Of a stretch of 64,000 bases of DNA, positions 58,086-64,000 are shown one piece after another. The translations under genes and the position numbers were made by a program. How positions within the stretch are numbered: the first letter of the stretch is position 1; each line of letters starts with the position of its first letter. The stretch comes from Bradyrhizobium monzae. GTDB taxonomy: Bacteria > Pseudomonadota > Alphaproteobacteria > Rhizobiales > Xanthobacteraceae. Below the pieces are notes generated by a model. That model did no database searches. It had not been told where the DNA came from and saw only the letters and a list, made by a program, of their open reading frames with translations. The stretch is taken from assembly GCF_021458635.1 (NCBI RefSeq), contig NZ_JAIRDQ010000010.1, positions 209,501-273,500 on the forward strand, given 5' to 3'.

Positions 58086-58134
58086 TAGGATTTGCTTAAC
58101 AGCCTGACGAGCCACCGGGCTGCTCCACCCCGCG
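58074..58134 (-). pseudogene. deleted initiator tRNA (tRNA-fMet) remnant
   Basis: Read on the minus strand, it begins CGCGGGGTGGAGCAGCCCGG and continues TGGCTCGTCAGGCT, the 5' half of a bacterial tRNA-fMet through the D arm and one anticodon-stem strand. It ends CAAATCCTATCCCCGCAACC+A, the T-loop, acceptor stem and CCA. The C1-A72 mismatch typical of initiator tRNA is preserved. The anticodon loop and most of the T arm are gone (61 bases instead of 77), so it cannot function. Confidence 0.8.
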
Positions 58135-58188
58135 TTAAACCGTTGCTTTCAAGATCGCCGAACCTCGCGACATGCAGCAGCCGGATCG

Positions 58189-58902
58189 CTAGCTCTCGAA
58201 GAAGCCCGGATGCTTCTCCACGAAGGCATGGAGTTCGCGCGCGACGCGATCGAGATGGTTGGCCATCTCGGCCCTGGCCCTCTGGGCATCGCGATCCGCG
58301 ATCCCGCGGTAAATCGCCTCGTGCTCGGTGTAAGTTCCTTTGGGCCGGCCCGGCTCGGGCAGCAACGTACGGCGCACGCGTTCAAGATGAGTTCGGATCG
58401 TATCGAGAGCTTCGCCGACGCGCGCGAGGCCCAGGCTCTCGGTCATCTGATGGTGAAACCGGGTATCGAGTTCGTGGAAGCCTTCAAGGTCTCCGCTCTC
58501 GATCGCAGCCTTTTGATAAGCGAGATTCTGGCTGAGCGCGCCGATCGCATCGTCCGGCATGCTGTCCGCGCAGACGCCGACGATTTCGACCTCCAGCGCG
58601 CGACGCATCAGCATCCACTGCCTCACATCCTCGAGATGAATCCTGGCAACATAGGAGCCGCGCTGCGGCTCGACCACGACGAGCCCTTCGAAGGCGAGCC
58701 TGTTGATCGCCGTCGTGACCGACAGTTTCGATACATCAAAGAGCGCACACCACTCGTTCTTGTCGATCGGCGTTTCGGGCGCGAGCGTGCCGGAGACGAT
58801 GGCGCGCTTCAGCGCAAGATAGGCCTGATCGACTTTTGATCCACCTGCGCTACGCCCGCGCGCTGGCCTTGCGCCGCCACTGAACCCGCCGACTGAATGC
58901 AT
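58189..58902 (-). CDS. GntR-family (FCD subgroup) regulator (237 aa)
   Basis: Start ATG 58902 has GGGGGA upstream; ATG 58935 lacks one. Winged helix: ALKRAIVSGTLAPETPIDKN then LFDVSKLSVTTAINRLAFEG. The FCD domain has DTRFHHQMTES and HEAIYRGIADRD with metal-ligand-like Asp and His. It is divergent from the sugar ABC operon with a palindrome between them, so it probably represses that operon in response to its sugar or a derivative. Confidence 0.88.
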   Translation of the reverse strand: MHSVGGFSGGARPARGRSAGGSKVDQAYLALKRAIVSGTLAPETPIDKNEWCALFDVSKLSVTTAINRLAFEGLVVVEPQRGSYVARIHLEDVRQWMLMRRALEVEIVGVCADSMPDDAIGALSQNLAYQKAAIESGDLEGFHELDTRFHHQMTESLGLARVGEALDTIRTHLERVRRTLLPEPGRPKGTYTEHEAIYRGIADRDAQRARAEMANHLDRVARELHAFVEKHPGFFES

Positions 58903-58981
58903 GCTGTGTTCCCCCGGCCGATCTACACATTTCAATGCCGCAACGCCAATCGCGCGGCCAAAGAGGCTTGACGAGCATCAA

Positions 58982-59002
58982 CTGATATAACTAGCATATC
59001 AG
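58982..59002. promoter_or_regulatory. GntR operator before the sugar ABC operon
   Basis: CTGATAT (58982-58988), 7-base spacer, ATATCAG (58996-59002): perfect 7-bp arms in the 172-base divergent region, 73 bases before the ATPase start. Confidence 0.7.
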
Positions 59003-59074
59003 GTAACAAATAAACGATCACCTGCGGCTCGAATGTCTTCCCAAGGACTGACGGCACGCCGGGAGGAAAACCCG

Positions 59075-60715
59075 ATGGAGACACGCTTCGGCGCGCCCGG
59101 GGCAGACGACGAGCGCGGCGCGCCGCGCTCGTCTCGCGTGGTCGAGCTTGGCAGCCGTGCCGGCGTTCCGGGCGGGCACGCCGTGCTCTGTGCGGAGCGG
59201 ATCTCCAAATCCTTTGCCGGCGTGAAGGCGCTCCACGACGTCGACTTCGATCTGCGCCACGGCGAAGTGCACGCGCTGATGGGTGAGAACGGTGCCGGCA
59301 AGAGCACCCTGATGAAGATCCTTGCCGGCGTTCACACGAGCTACGACGGCACCATTCTGGTCGAGGGCTGTGCTGCGTCCTTTAACGGCGTGCGAGACGC
59401 CGAAGAGGCCGGCGTCGCCATCATCCACCAGGAGCTCAACCTCGTTCCCGAGCTGAGCGTCGCCGACAATATCTTCCTTGGCCGAGAGCCGCTGATCGGC
59501 GGCGTATTGATCGACCGGCGCCGGATGGTCAGGGCGGCCGAGCGCCTGCTGGCGCGCCTCGGCCTCACCATCGCGCCGGACACCAGGATTGCGGGCCTGC
59601 GCGTCGGCGAGCAGCAGCTCGTCGAAATCGCCAAGGCGCTGTCGCTCAATGCGCGCATCCTCATCATGGACGAGCCGACCTCGGCGCTATCGTCGTCGGA
59701 ATGCGACAGGCTGTTCAAGATCGTACGCCAGCTCGCGCGCGAGGGCGTCGCGATCATCTACACATCGCATCGCATCGAGGAGGTGCTGGAGCTTGCCGAC
59801 CGCGTCACGGTTCTGCGCGATGGCCGGCGCGTGGTGACGGCACGAATCGATGAACTCTCGCGCGGAGCCATCATATCGGCGATGGTCGGCCGCGAGATGG
59901 CTGCGAACGAGCGCGGCGCGACGGCGCAGGACGGTGCGGTCGTCCTCTCGGTGCAGGACCTGACGCTTGATACGCTCGGTCCGCACGGATGGCGGCGGAT
60001 GCTGCGCGGCGTGAGTTTCGAGCTGAAGCGCGGCGAGATCCTCGGTGTCGGCGGCCTGCTCGGGTCAGGCCGGACGGAAATCCTGGAGTCGATCTTCGGC
60101 GTGGCGCGCGGCTGGCGGACCGGCAGCATCGCGATCGACGGTGCGGCGGTCGACATCAACTCTCCCTCCGACGCCTATCATCTCGGCGTCGCGCTCGTCA
60201 GCGAGGATCGCAAGGAGCGCGGCCTGCATCTGGCCGCCTCGATCTGCGACAATGTCGCGCTGCCCTCGATCGGGGCGCTCTCGCGATTTGGCCTGCGCGC
60301 GTTCGCCCGCGAACGCGCACTCGCCGCCGACATGGTCAAGCGGCTCTCGGTTCGCTGCACCGGTATCGGCCAGGAAGCCGCCGCGCTGTCCGGCGGCAAC
60401 CAGCAAAAGGTCGTGATCGGCAAATGGCTGGCAACCGAGCCACGCATCCTGCTGCTCGACGAGCCGACCCGCGGCATCGACATCGGCGCCAAAATGGAGA
60501 TCTACCGGTTGATCTTCGATCTCGCCGCACAGGGGCTCGGAATCATCGTGGTCACCTCTGAAATGCCCGAACTCCTGCTGTTGTCCGACCGCATCCTCGT
60601 CATGTGCGAGGGTCGGCAGACCGGCATCCTCGCACGCGAGACCGCGACACAGGAGGCGGTGATGCGCCTCGCGGCACCTGGGATGGCGAATTGGTCGCAG
60701 GAAGCCGCATCATGA
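59075..60715 (+). CDS. sugar ABC transporter double ATPase (RbsA type, 546 aa)
   Basis: ATG 59075 with GGAGG upstream gives a ~35-residue N-terminal extension before the first domain. Domain 1: GENGAGKST, signature LRVGEQQLVEIAK, Walker B LIMDEPTSAL. Domain 2: degenerate P-loop GLLGSGRTE, intact LSGGNQQKV and LLLDEPTRGIDIG. Ribose/galactose-class importer ATPase. Its stop overlaps the permease start (ATGA at 60712-60715). Confidence 0.94.
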   Translation: METRFGAPGADDERGAPRSSRVVELGSRAGVPGGHAVLCAERISKSFAGVKALHDVDFDLRHGEVHALMGENGAGKSTLMKILAGVHTSYDGTILVEGCAASFNGVRDAEEAGVAIIHQELNLVPELSVADNIFLGREPLIGGVLIDRRRMVRAAERLLARLGLTIAPDTRIAGLRVGEQQLVEIAKALSLNARILIMDEPTSALSSSECDRLFKIVRQLAREGVAIIYTSHRIEEVLELADRVTVLRDGRRVVTARIDELSRGAIISAMVGREMAANERGATAQDGAVVLSVQDLTLDTLGPHGWRRMLRGVSFELKRGEILGVGGLLGSGRTEILESIFGVARGWRTGSIAIDGAAVDINSPSDAYHLGVALVSEDRKERGLHLAASICDNVALPSIGALSRFGLRAFARERALAADMVKRLSVRCTGIGQEAAALSGGNQQKVVIGKWLATEPRILLLDEPTRGIDIGAKMEIYRLIFDLAAQGLGIIVVTSEMPELLLLSDRILVMCEGRQTGILARETATQEAVMRLAAPGMANWSQEAAS

Positions 60716-62049
60716 AAGCCCTGTTCCGCCTGCTCTCCCGCACCAAGCTCTATTGGGGTCTTGTGCTGATCTGCCTGATCGGCGCCCTCATCTCGCCGCA
60801 CACCTCATCCGGGCACAACATCTTCCTGTCCTACGGCAACCTGACCGATGTGCTGCGCCAGGTCTCGATCACCGGACTGGTCGCGACCGGAATGACCATG
60901 GTCATCCTGCTCGGCGGCATCGATCTGTCGGTCGGCTCGGTGATGGGCTTCTCGACGGTGATCTGCGCGATGCTGCTGACCAAGCCCGGCTGGACCTCGG
61001 CGTCCGTCATCGGCGTGCCGGCGGCGATCCTGGTCGGCGGCGCTGCCGTGGCGCTGGCTGCACGCTTCGTATTCGCCGGCCTTGCGCGTGGCCGCGACGT
61101 CAGCGCCGGACGGCGACGGGAGATCTCGCTGACGCGCTGGCAGAGCATGGGCATTCCGGGCTTGCTCGGCCTTGTCGCCGCCATCGCAATCGGGTGGTGG
61201 ACGATGAACCAGGTGCCGGCCAAATTCGGCGTTCTCGGCGTGCTGCTGATCGCGCCCTGCCTCGCGATGGTGCTTGGCGGCATCAACGGGCTCCTGATCG
61301 TCGCCGGCCGGCTGCAACCCTTCATCGCGACGCTCGCGATGATGGTCAGCGCGCTCGGCATCGCGCGATTGACGGCCGGGTCCGACAACGCCGTGGTCCC
61401 TGTCTACACCGGCACCAATGCGACCGAGGCCTTCGAGCTGTTGCGTTCGATGCTGTGGGGCGTGTTGCCTGTCCCGAGCGTCTTCTTCCTCGCGGCCATC
61501 TGCCTGTTCGGCGCGATCCTGCGCTTCACCACCTTCGGACGCTATGCCTACGCGATCGGCGGCAACATCGAGGCCGCAAAGCTCTCCGGCATCAAGGTCG
61601 CGCAGGTGCAGCTCACGGCCTACCTGTTGTCGGGCCTTCTTGCGGGAATCGCCGGCGTGCTGTTCGTCGCGCAGTACCGGCAGGGCAAGCCCGACGCAGG
61701 CACCGGCCTCGAGCTCGACGCGATCGCTGCCGTCGTGATCGGCGGCACCAGCCTGATGGGCGGCCGCGGCGGCCTTGCCGGCACTTTCGTCGGCGTCCTG
61801 ATCTTCGGCCTGCTCTCCGACATCCTGCAGCTTCAGAACATCGACTCCAACGTCCAGCTCGTGATGAAGGGATTGATCATCGTCTGCACCGTGCTGGTGC
61901 AGGAACAGAATCTCGGCCAGCTCGTCGCGCGATGGCGATTCCGCCGATCGGGCGAGGCACAGGCCGATCCGAAAACAGCCGAAACCCATCGGCTGCCAAG
62001 TGCCGCAAAGGCCCAACTCGCAAGGGAGGATCTCGATGAAGCGTCGTGA
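60712..62049 (+). CDS. sugar ABC transporter permease (RbsC/XylH type, 445 aa)
   Basis: Longer than RbsC (~320 aa) because of an extra region, like XylH-type permeases; about twelve hydrophobic segments. Motifs: MVILLGGIDLSVGSVMGFST, VLGGINGLLIVAGRLQPFIA, FGRYAYAIGGNIEAAKLSGI (coupling loop) and LDAIAAVVIGGTSLMGGRGG. The polar C-terminal tail (~400-445) overlaps the next gene by 14 bases. Single permease, presumably a homodimer. Xylose-like or other pentose specificity is possible but unproved. Confidence 0.93.
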   Translation: MKALFRLLSRTKLYWGLVLICLIGALISPHTSSGHNIFLSYGNLTDVLRQVSITGLVATGMTMVILLGGIDLSVGSVMGFSTVICAMLLTKPGWTSASVIGVPAAILVGGAAVALAARFVFAGLARGRDVSAGRRREISLTRWQSMGIPGLLGLVAAIAIGWWTMNQVPAKFGVLGVLLIAPCLAMVLGGINGLLIVAGRLQPFIATLAMMVSALGIARLTAGSDNAVVPVYTGTNATEAFELLRSMLWGVLPVPSVFFLAAICLFGAILRFTTFGRYAYAIGGNIEAAKLSGIKVAQVQLTAYLLSGLLAGIAGVLFVAQYRQGKPDAGTGLELDAIAAVVIGGTSLMGGRGGLAGTFVGVLIFGLLSDILQLQNIDSNVQLVMKGLIIVCTVLVQEQNLGQLVARWRFRRSGEAQADPKTAETHRLPSAAKAQLAREDLDEAS

Positions 62050-63004
62050 ATTCCTGAAATTGTCGACCACCGCGGCGGGTGCCGCAATGACGATCTATCT
62101 GCCGGCCGGTTGGACGCCTGCAAAGGCTGCCGGCAAATCGAAAGTCGGCTTCAGCCAGTGCACAACGCTGGAGCCTTGGCGCGTGCAGTTCAACAAGGAC
62201 ATCCAGGCCGAGGCGAAGAAACATCCGGATATCGACCTCATCATTACAGACGGCCAGGACAAGACCGAGAAGCAGGTCGCCGATTGCGACAATCTGATCG
62301 TACAGCAGGTCAACGTGCTCCTGATCTCGCCGAAGGAGTCGGCCGGCCTGACCGGCGTGGTCGAAAAGGCGATCGACGCCAAGATTCCCGTGATCGTGCT
62401 CGACCGCAACGTCGATACCAAGCGCATCACCCAGTTCATCGGCGGCGACAATGTCGCGATCGGCAAGGCAGCCGGCGAGCACGCGGTGAAGCTGCTCGGC
62501 GGTCCGGGCAAGGCGGCGGGCAACGTCGTCGAGATCTGGGGCGGCATGGGCACGCAGCCCGCGCACGACCGGCACGACGGCTTCCACGCCTTCACCGACA
62601 AGGAGCCTGGCATCAAGTTCCTGCTCAATAACCAATCGGGCGACTGGAAGCAGGACAAGGCCTACGACATCATGACAACGGCGCTCCGCAACAACGAGAA
62701 GATCGACATGGTCTACGGCCACAACGATCCGATGGCCTACGGCGCTTATCTCGCCGCCAAGGACGCCAACCGCGACAAGGACATCAAGTTCATCATCGGC
62801 ATCGACGGATTGCCGGACGAAGGCGTCACCTGGGTCTCCAAGGGCCAGCTCACCGCGACGTTCCTCTACGCAACGCCCGGCGCGGAAGGATTGAGGCAGG
62901 CGGCAAAGCTGCTCAAAGGCGAGAAGCTCGAGCCGGTCATCACCTTGCCGACGATGCTCATTACCAAGGAGAATGCGTCGGAGATCCTGAAGAAGAATGG
63001 ATAG
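62036..63004 (+). CDS. sugar ABC substrate-binding protein with Tat signal (322 aa)
   Basis: ATG 62036 preceded by GGGAGGA (62024-62030), inside the permease gene's end. The N-terminus MKRREFLKLSTTAAGAAMTI is a twin-arginine signal, unusual for sugar-binding proteins, ending near AKAAG. RbsB-type domain: VGFSQCTTLEPWRVQFNKDI, VNVLLISPKESAGLTGVVEK, IPVIVLDRNVDTKRITQFIG, YGHNDPMAYGAYLAAKDANR. Ligand unknown; the gene completes the importer. Confidence 0.92.
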   Translation: MKRREFLKLSTTAAGAAMTIYLPAGWTPAKAAGKSKVGFSQCTTLEPWRVQFNKDIQAEAKKHPDIDLIITDGQDKTEKQVADCDNLIVQQVNVLLISPKESAGLTGVVEKAIDAKIPVIVLDRNVDTKRITQFIGGDNVAIGKAAGEHAVKLLGGPGKAAGNVVEIWGGMGTQPAHDRHDGFHAFTDKEPGIKFLLNNQSGDWKQDKAYDIMTTALRNNEKIDMVYGHNDPMAYGAYLAAKDANRDKDIKFIIGIDGLPDEGVTWVSKGQLTATFLYATPGAEGLRQAAKLLKGEKLEPVITLPTMLITKENASEILKKNG

Positions 63005-63145
63005 CTCCGATTTGGCTATACCGAAGTAGCGTCCGCGAGAGCCAGGTGCGTCAAATCCCGCGCCAGGCTCTCCGTTCGCCCCGCGGTCGCTTCACCGTTC
63101 CAGATCGACGTCCGGTGCGATCGGCCGCTTTGCTCGAGGTTTGAT

Positions 63146-63739
63146 ATGAACGTTGCCGTCTTTGCCAGACAGGATGGTGTTTGGCTGAATGAGCCGACGC
63201 GATGGACCGCGCAGGGCGACAGCCTCGAGATCGTCACCGACAAGGCCACCGATTTCTGGCAGAAGACCCACTACGGATTCTGCCGCGACAGCGGCCATTT
63301 TCTGGGATTTCGGACCGCGGAGGCGTTTACGGCCGAATTGCGCATCCAGTGCAATTATCAAGAACTCTACGATCAAGCCGGCATCATGGTGCGCATCGAC
63401 GCGGAGCACTGGATCAAAGCCGGAATCGAGTTTTCGGACGGGCGCGCCATGCTTTCGAGCGTCTTGACCAACGGGCAGTCGGATTGGGCAACGGCCCCGT
63501 ATGCGCACGACGCCGGCGATTTCCGGATGCGCGTCACCGTCGCCGGCGGCGTCCTGCGATTGCAGACCTCGGTTGACGGCAAGAGTTGGCCACTGGTCCG
63601 ATTGGCTCCTTTTCCCGAAGCGCAATCTTACCGGGTCGGGCCGATGGCCTGCACACCCGAACGAAAGGGATTGCCGGTGAAGTTCACGGGATTTTCTCTG
63701 AAACCGCCGCTCGGCAAGGATTTGCACGATCTCAGCTAG
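63146..63739 (+). CDS. DUF1349 protein, concanavalin-like fold (197 aa)
   Basis: DUF1349 pattern: ATDFWQKTHYGFCRDSGHFL, YDQAGIMVRIDAEHWIKAGI EF-region, and a C-terminal RVGPMACTPERKGLPVKFTG. This is a beta-sandwich related to regulator YesU and some glycoside-binding proteins. No signal peptide, so cytoplasmic. It is the last gene of the sugar islet and may help in metabolism or sensing of the imported sugar. Separated from the binding-protein gene by 141 bases. Confidence 0.86.
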   Translation: MNVAVFARQDGVWLNEPTRWTAQGDSLEIVTDKATDFWQKTHYGFCRDSGHFLGFRTAEAFTAELRIQCNYQELYDQAGIMVRIDAEHWIKAGIEFSDGRAMLSSVLTNGQSDWATAPYAHDAGDFRMRVTVAGGVLRLQTSVDGKSWPLVRLAPFPEAQSYRVGPMACTPERKGLPVKFTGFSLKPPLGKDLHDLS

Positions 63740-63769
63740 AGCAGACACATGCAGGGCGAACGGCGACCG

Positions 63770-63807
63770 CCCCAAAACAAAAATGGCCCGCATCAAGCGG
63801 GCCATTT
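63770..63807 (-). terminator. tRNA-type terminator hairpin retained in copy B
   Basis: AAATGGCCCGC-ATCAA-GCGGGCCATTT is a perfect 11-bp stem (about 63781-63807) flanked by A-run and T-run. On the minus strand it would end the tRNA-fMet transcript. On the plus strand it can end the DUF1349 transcript. Copy A has the same hairpin with one mismatch. Confidence 0.75.
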
Positions 63808-63846
63808 TCGTATCGGAACCGGTCATTCCGAATTTGGTTGCGGGGA
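63797..63846. repeat. 50-bp direct repeat, copy B (tRNA-fMet 3' end plus downstream)
   Basis: One mismatch to 58036-58085, 5761 bp away in the same orientation. The tRNA part is only the last 11 bases (63835-63845). Immediately beyond, GTTGCGGG-GA-CCCGCAAC (63837-63854) is a perfect inverted repeat, so the acceptor sequence is folded back on itself and not continued into a tRNA. Confidence 0.85.
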
Positions 63847-63882
63847 CCCGCAACAGCCGCCCCCACAGACTTGCTCCGCTTG

Positions 63883-64000
63883 GTAACCGTCCGGTGAGGG
63901 CCGCGGGATGATCGCGCGGTGCAGTGGGCCCGATCAGGCCGCAGACTGAACAGGGCTGTTCTGCCATTCCCAAGGGAGCAGCTCATTGAGCCGACCTTGC
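63883..64000 (-). mobile_element. end of an IS66-family insertion sequence (continues outside)
   Basis: GTAACCGTCCGGTGAGGG at 63883-63900 resembles the GTAAGCG...-type terminal repeat of IS66 elements. Reading inward on the minus strand are the last codons of an IS66 transposase. An 8-bp target duplication would be TCCGCTTG (63875-63882) and should reappear at the far end of the element. Confidence 0.6.
63934..63996 (-). CDS. IS66-family transposase, C-terminal 20 codons only
   Basis: In this frame the peptide is GRLNELLPWEWQNSPVQSAA followed by TGA. RLNELLPW is the characteristic C-terminal sequence of IS66-family (TnpC) transposases. The rest of the gene lies beyond the window. The short length limits confidence, but the terminal-repeat-like sequence just downstream agrees. 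Confidence 0.65.
   Translation of the reverse strand, partial: GRLNELLPWEWQNSPVQSAA

Noticed and set aside
63732..63986. An 84-codon minus-strand frame over the tRNA repeat and IS end
   Set aside because: It crosses a terminator hairpin, a tRNA fragment and the IS boundary; the transposase tail reads in a different frame.

Overview
The window looks like chromosomal sequence of a Bradyrhizobium-type alphaproteobacterium (Nitrobacteraceae). The basis is uniformly high GC, dense gene packing, many uptake systems for aromatics and sugars, a MloK1-like cyclic-nucleotide-gated channel, and dispersed palindromic repeats that I recognise from Bradyrhizobium genomes. This is recognition by eye; no database search was run. 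No rRNA operon, intact tRNA, CRISPR array or prophage was seen.

Layout. 1-7.7 kb: end of an alpha/beta hydrolase, a DsbA-like thioredoxin-fold protein, a decayed cidA/lrgA remnant, two thioesterase genes (one internally deleted) divergent from a TetR regulator with tandem operators, two secreted Cys-pair proteins, an AbrB-type membrane protein, a PNPOx-like protein divergent from a LysR regulator, and a PaaI-like thioesterase. 7.9-18.3 kb: a lignin-monomer (hydroxycinnamate/4-hydroxybenzoate) module. It holds pobA divergent from a TRAP transporter, then a DUF3237 protein, a crotonase, feruloyl-CoA synthase, an SDR dehydrogenase, 4-hydroxybenzoyl-CoA thioesterase and a CouP-like binding protein. 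Together these suggest uptake, CoA activation, side-chain shortening, release of 4-hydroxybenzoate and its hydroxylation to protocatechuate. 18.3-31 kb: GST-like proteins, two WYL regulators with related operators, a TAXI binding protein next to a MloK1-like K+ channel, a crotonase lacking both catalytic glutamates, a fatty acid desaturase, a MetX-like hydrolase and an MBL-fold protein. 31-38.3 kb: an MFS transporter, a GntR-controlled acyl-CoA ligase/dehydrogenase unit, a divergent ABC binding protein sharing the same operator, and an AraC regulator.

38.5-47.3 kb is the most unusual region: acyl-CoA synthetase, permease, binding protein, a 707-residue permease fused to a strictosidine-synthase/SMP-30-like beta-propeller, a second free propeller, and a double ATPase. 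The last three genes overlap by 4 bases, so propeller proteins appear to be part of the transporter's design. 47.3-57.9 kb: DUF2059, OpgC-like acyltransferase, a large zinc-ribbon/cyclase-homology/AAA/TPR protein, two paralogous unknown proteins flanking a MATE exporter and sharing a conserved leader, an SNase-fold protein, and an SDR/ArsR pair with a perfect operator. 58-64 kb: a GntR-controlled ribose-type ABC transporter plus a DUF1349 protein, bounded by 50-bp direct repeats that derive from the 3' end and terminator of an initiator tRNA gene. One repeat is attached to a deleted tRNA-fMet pseudogene; the other lies beside the end of an IS66-family element that runs off the window.
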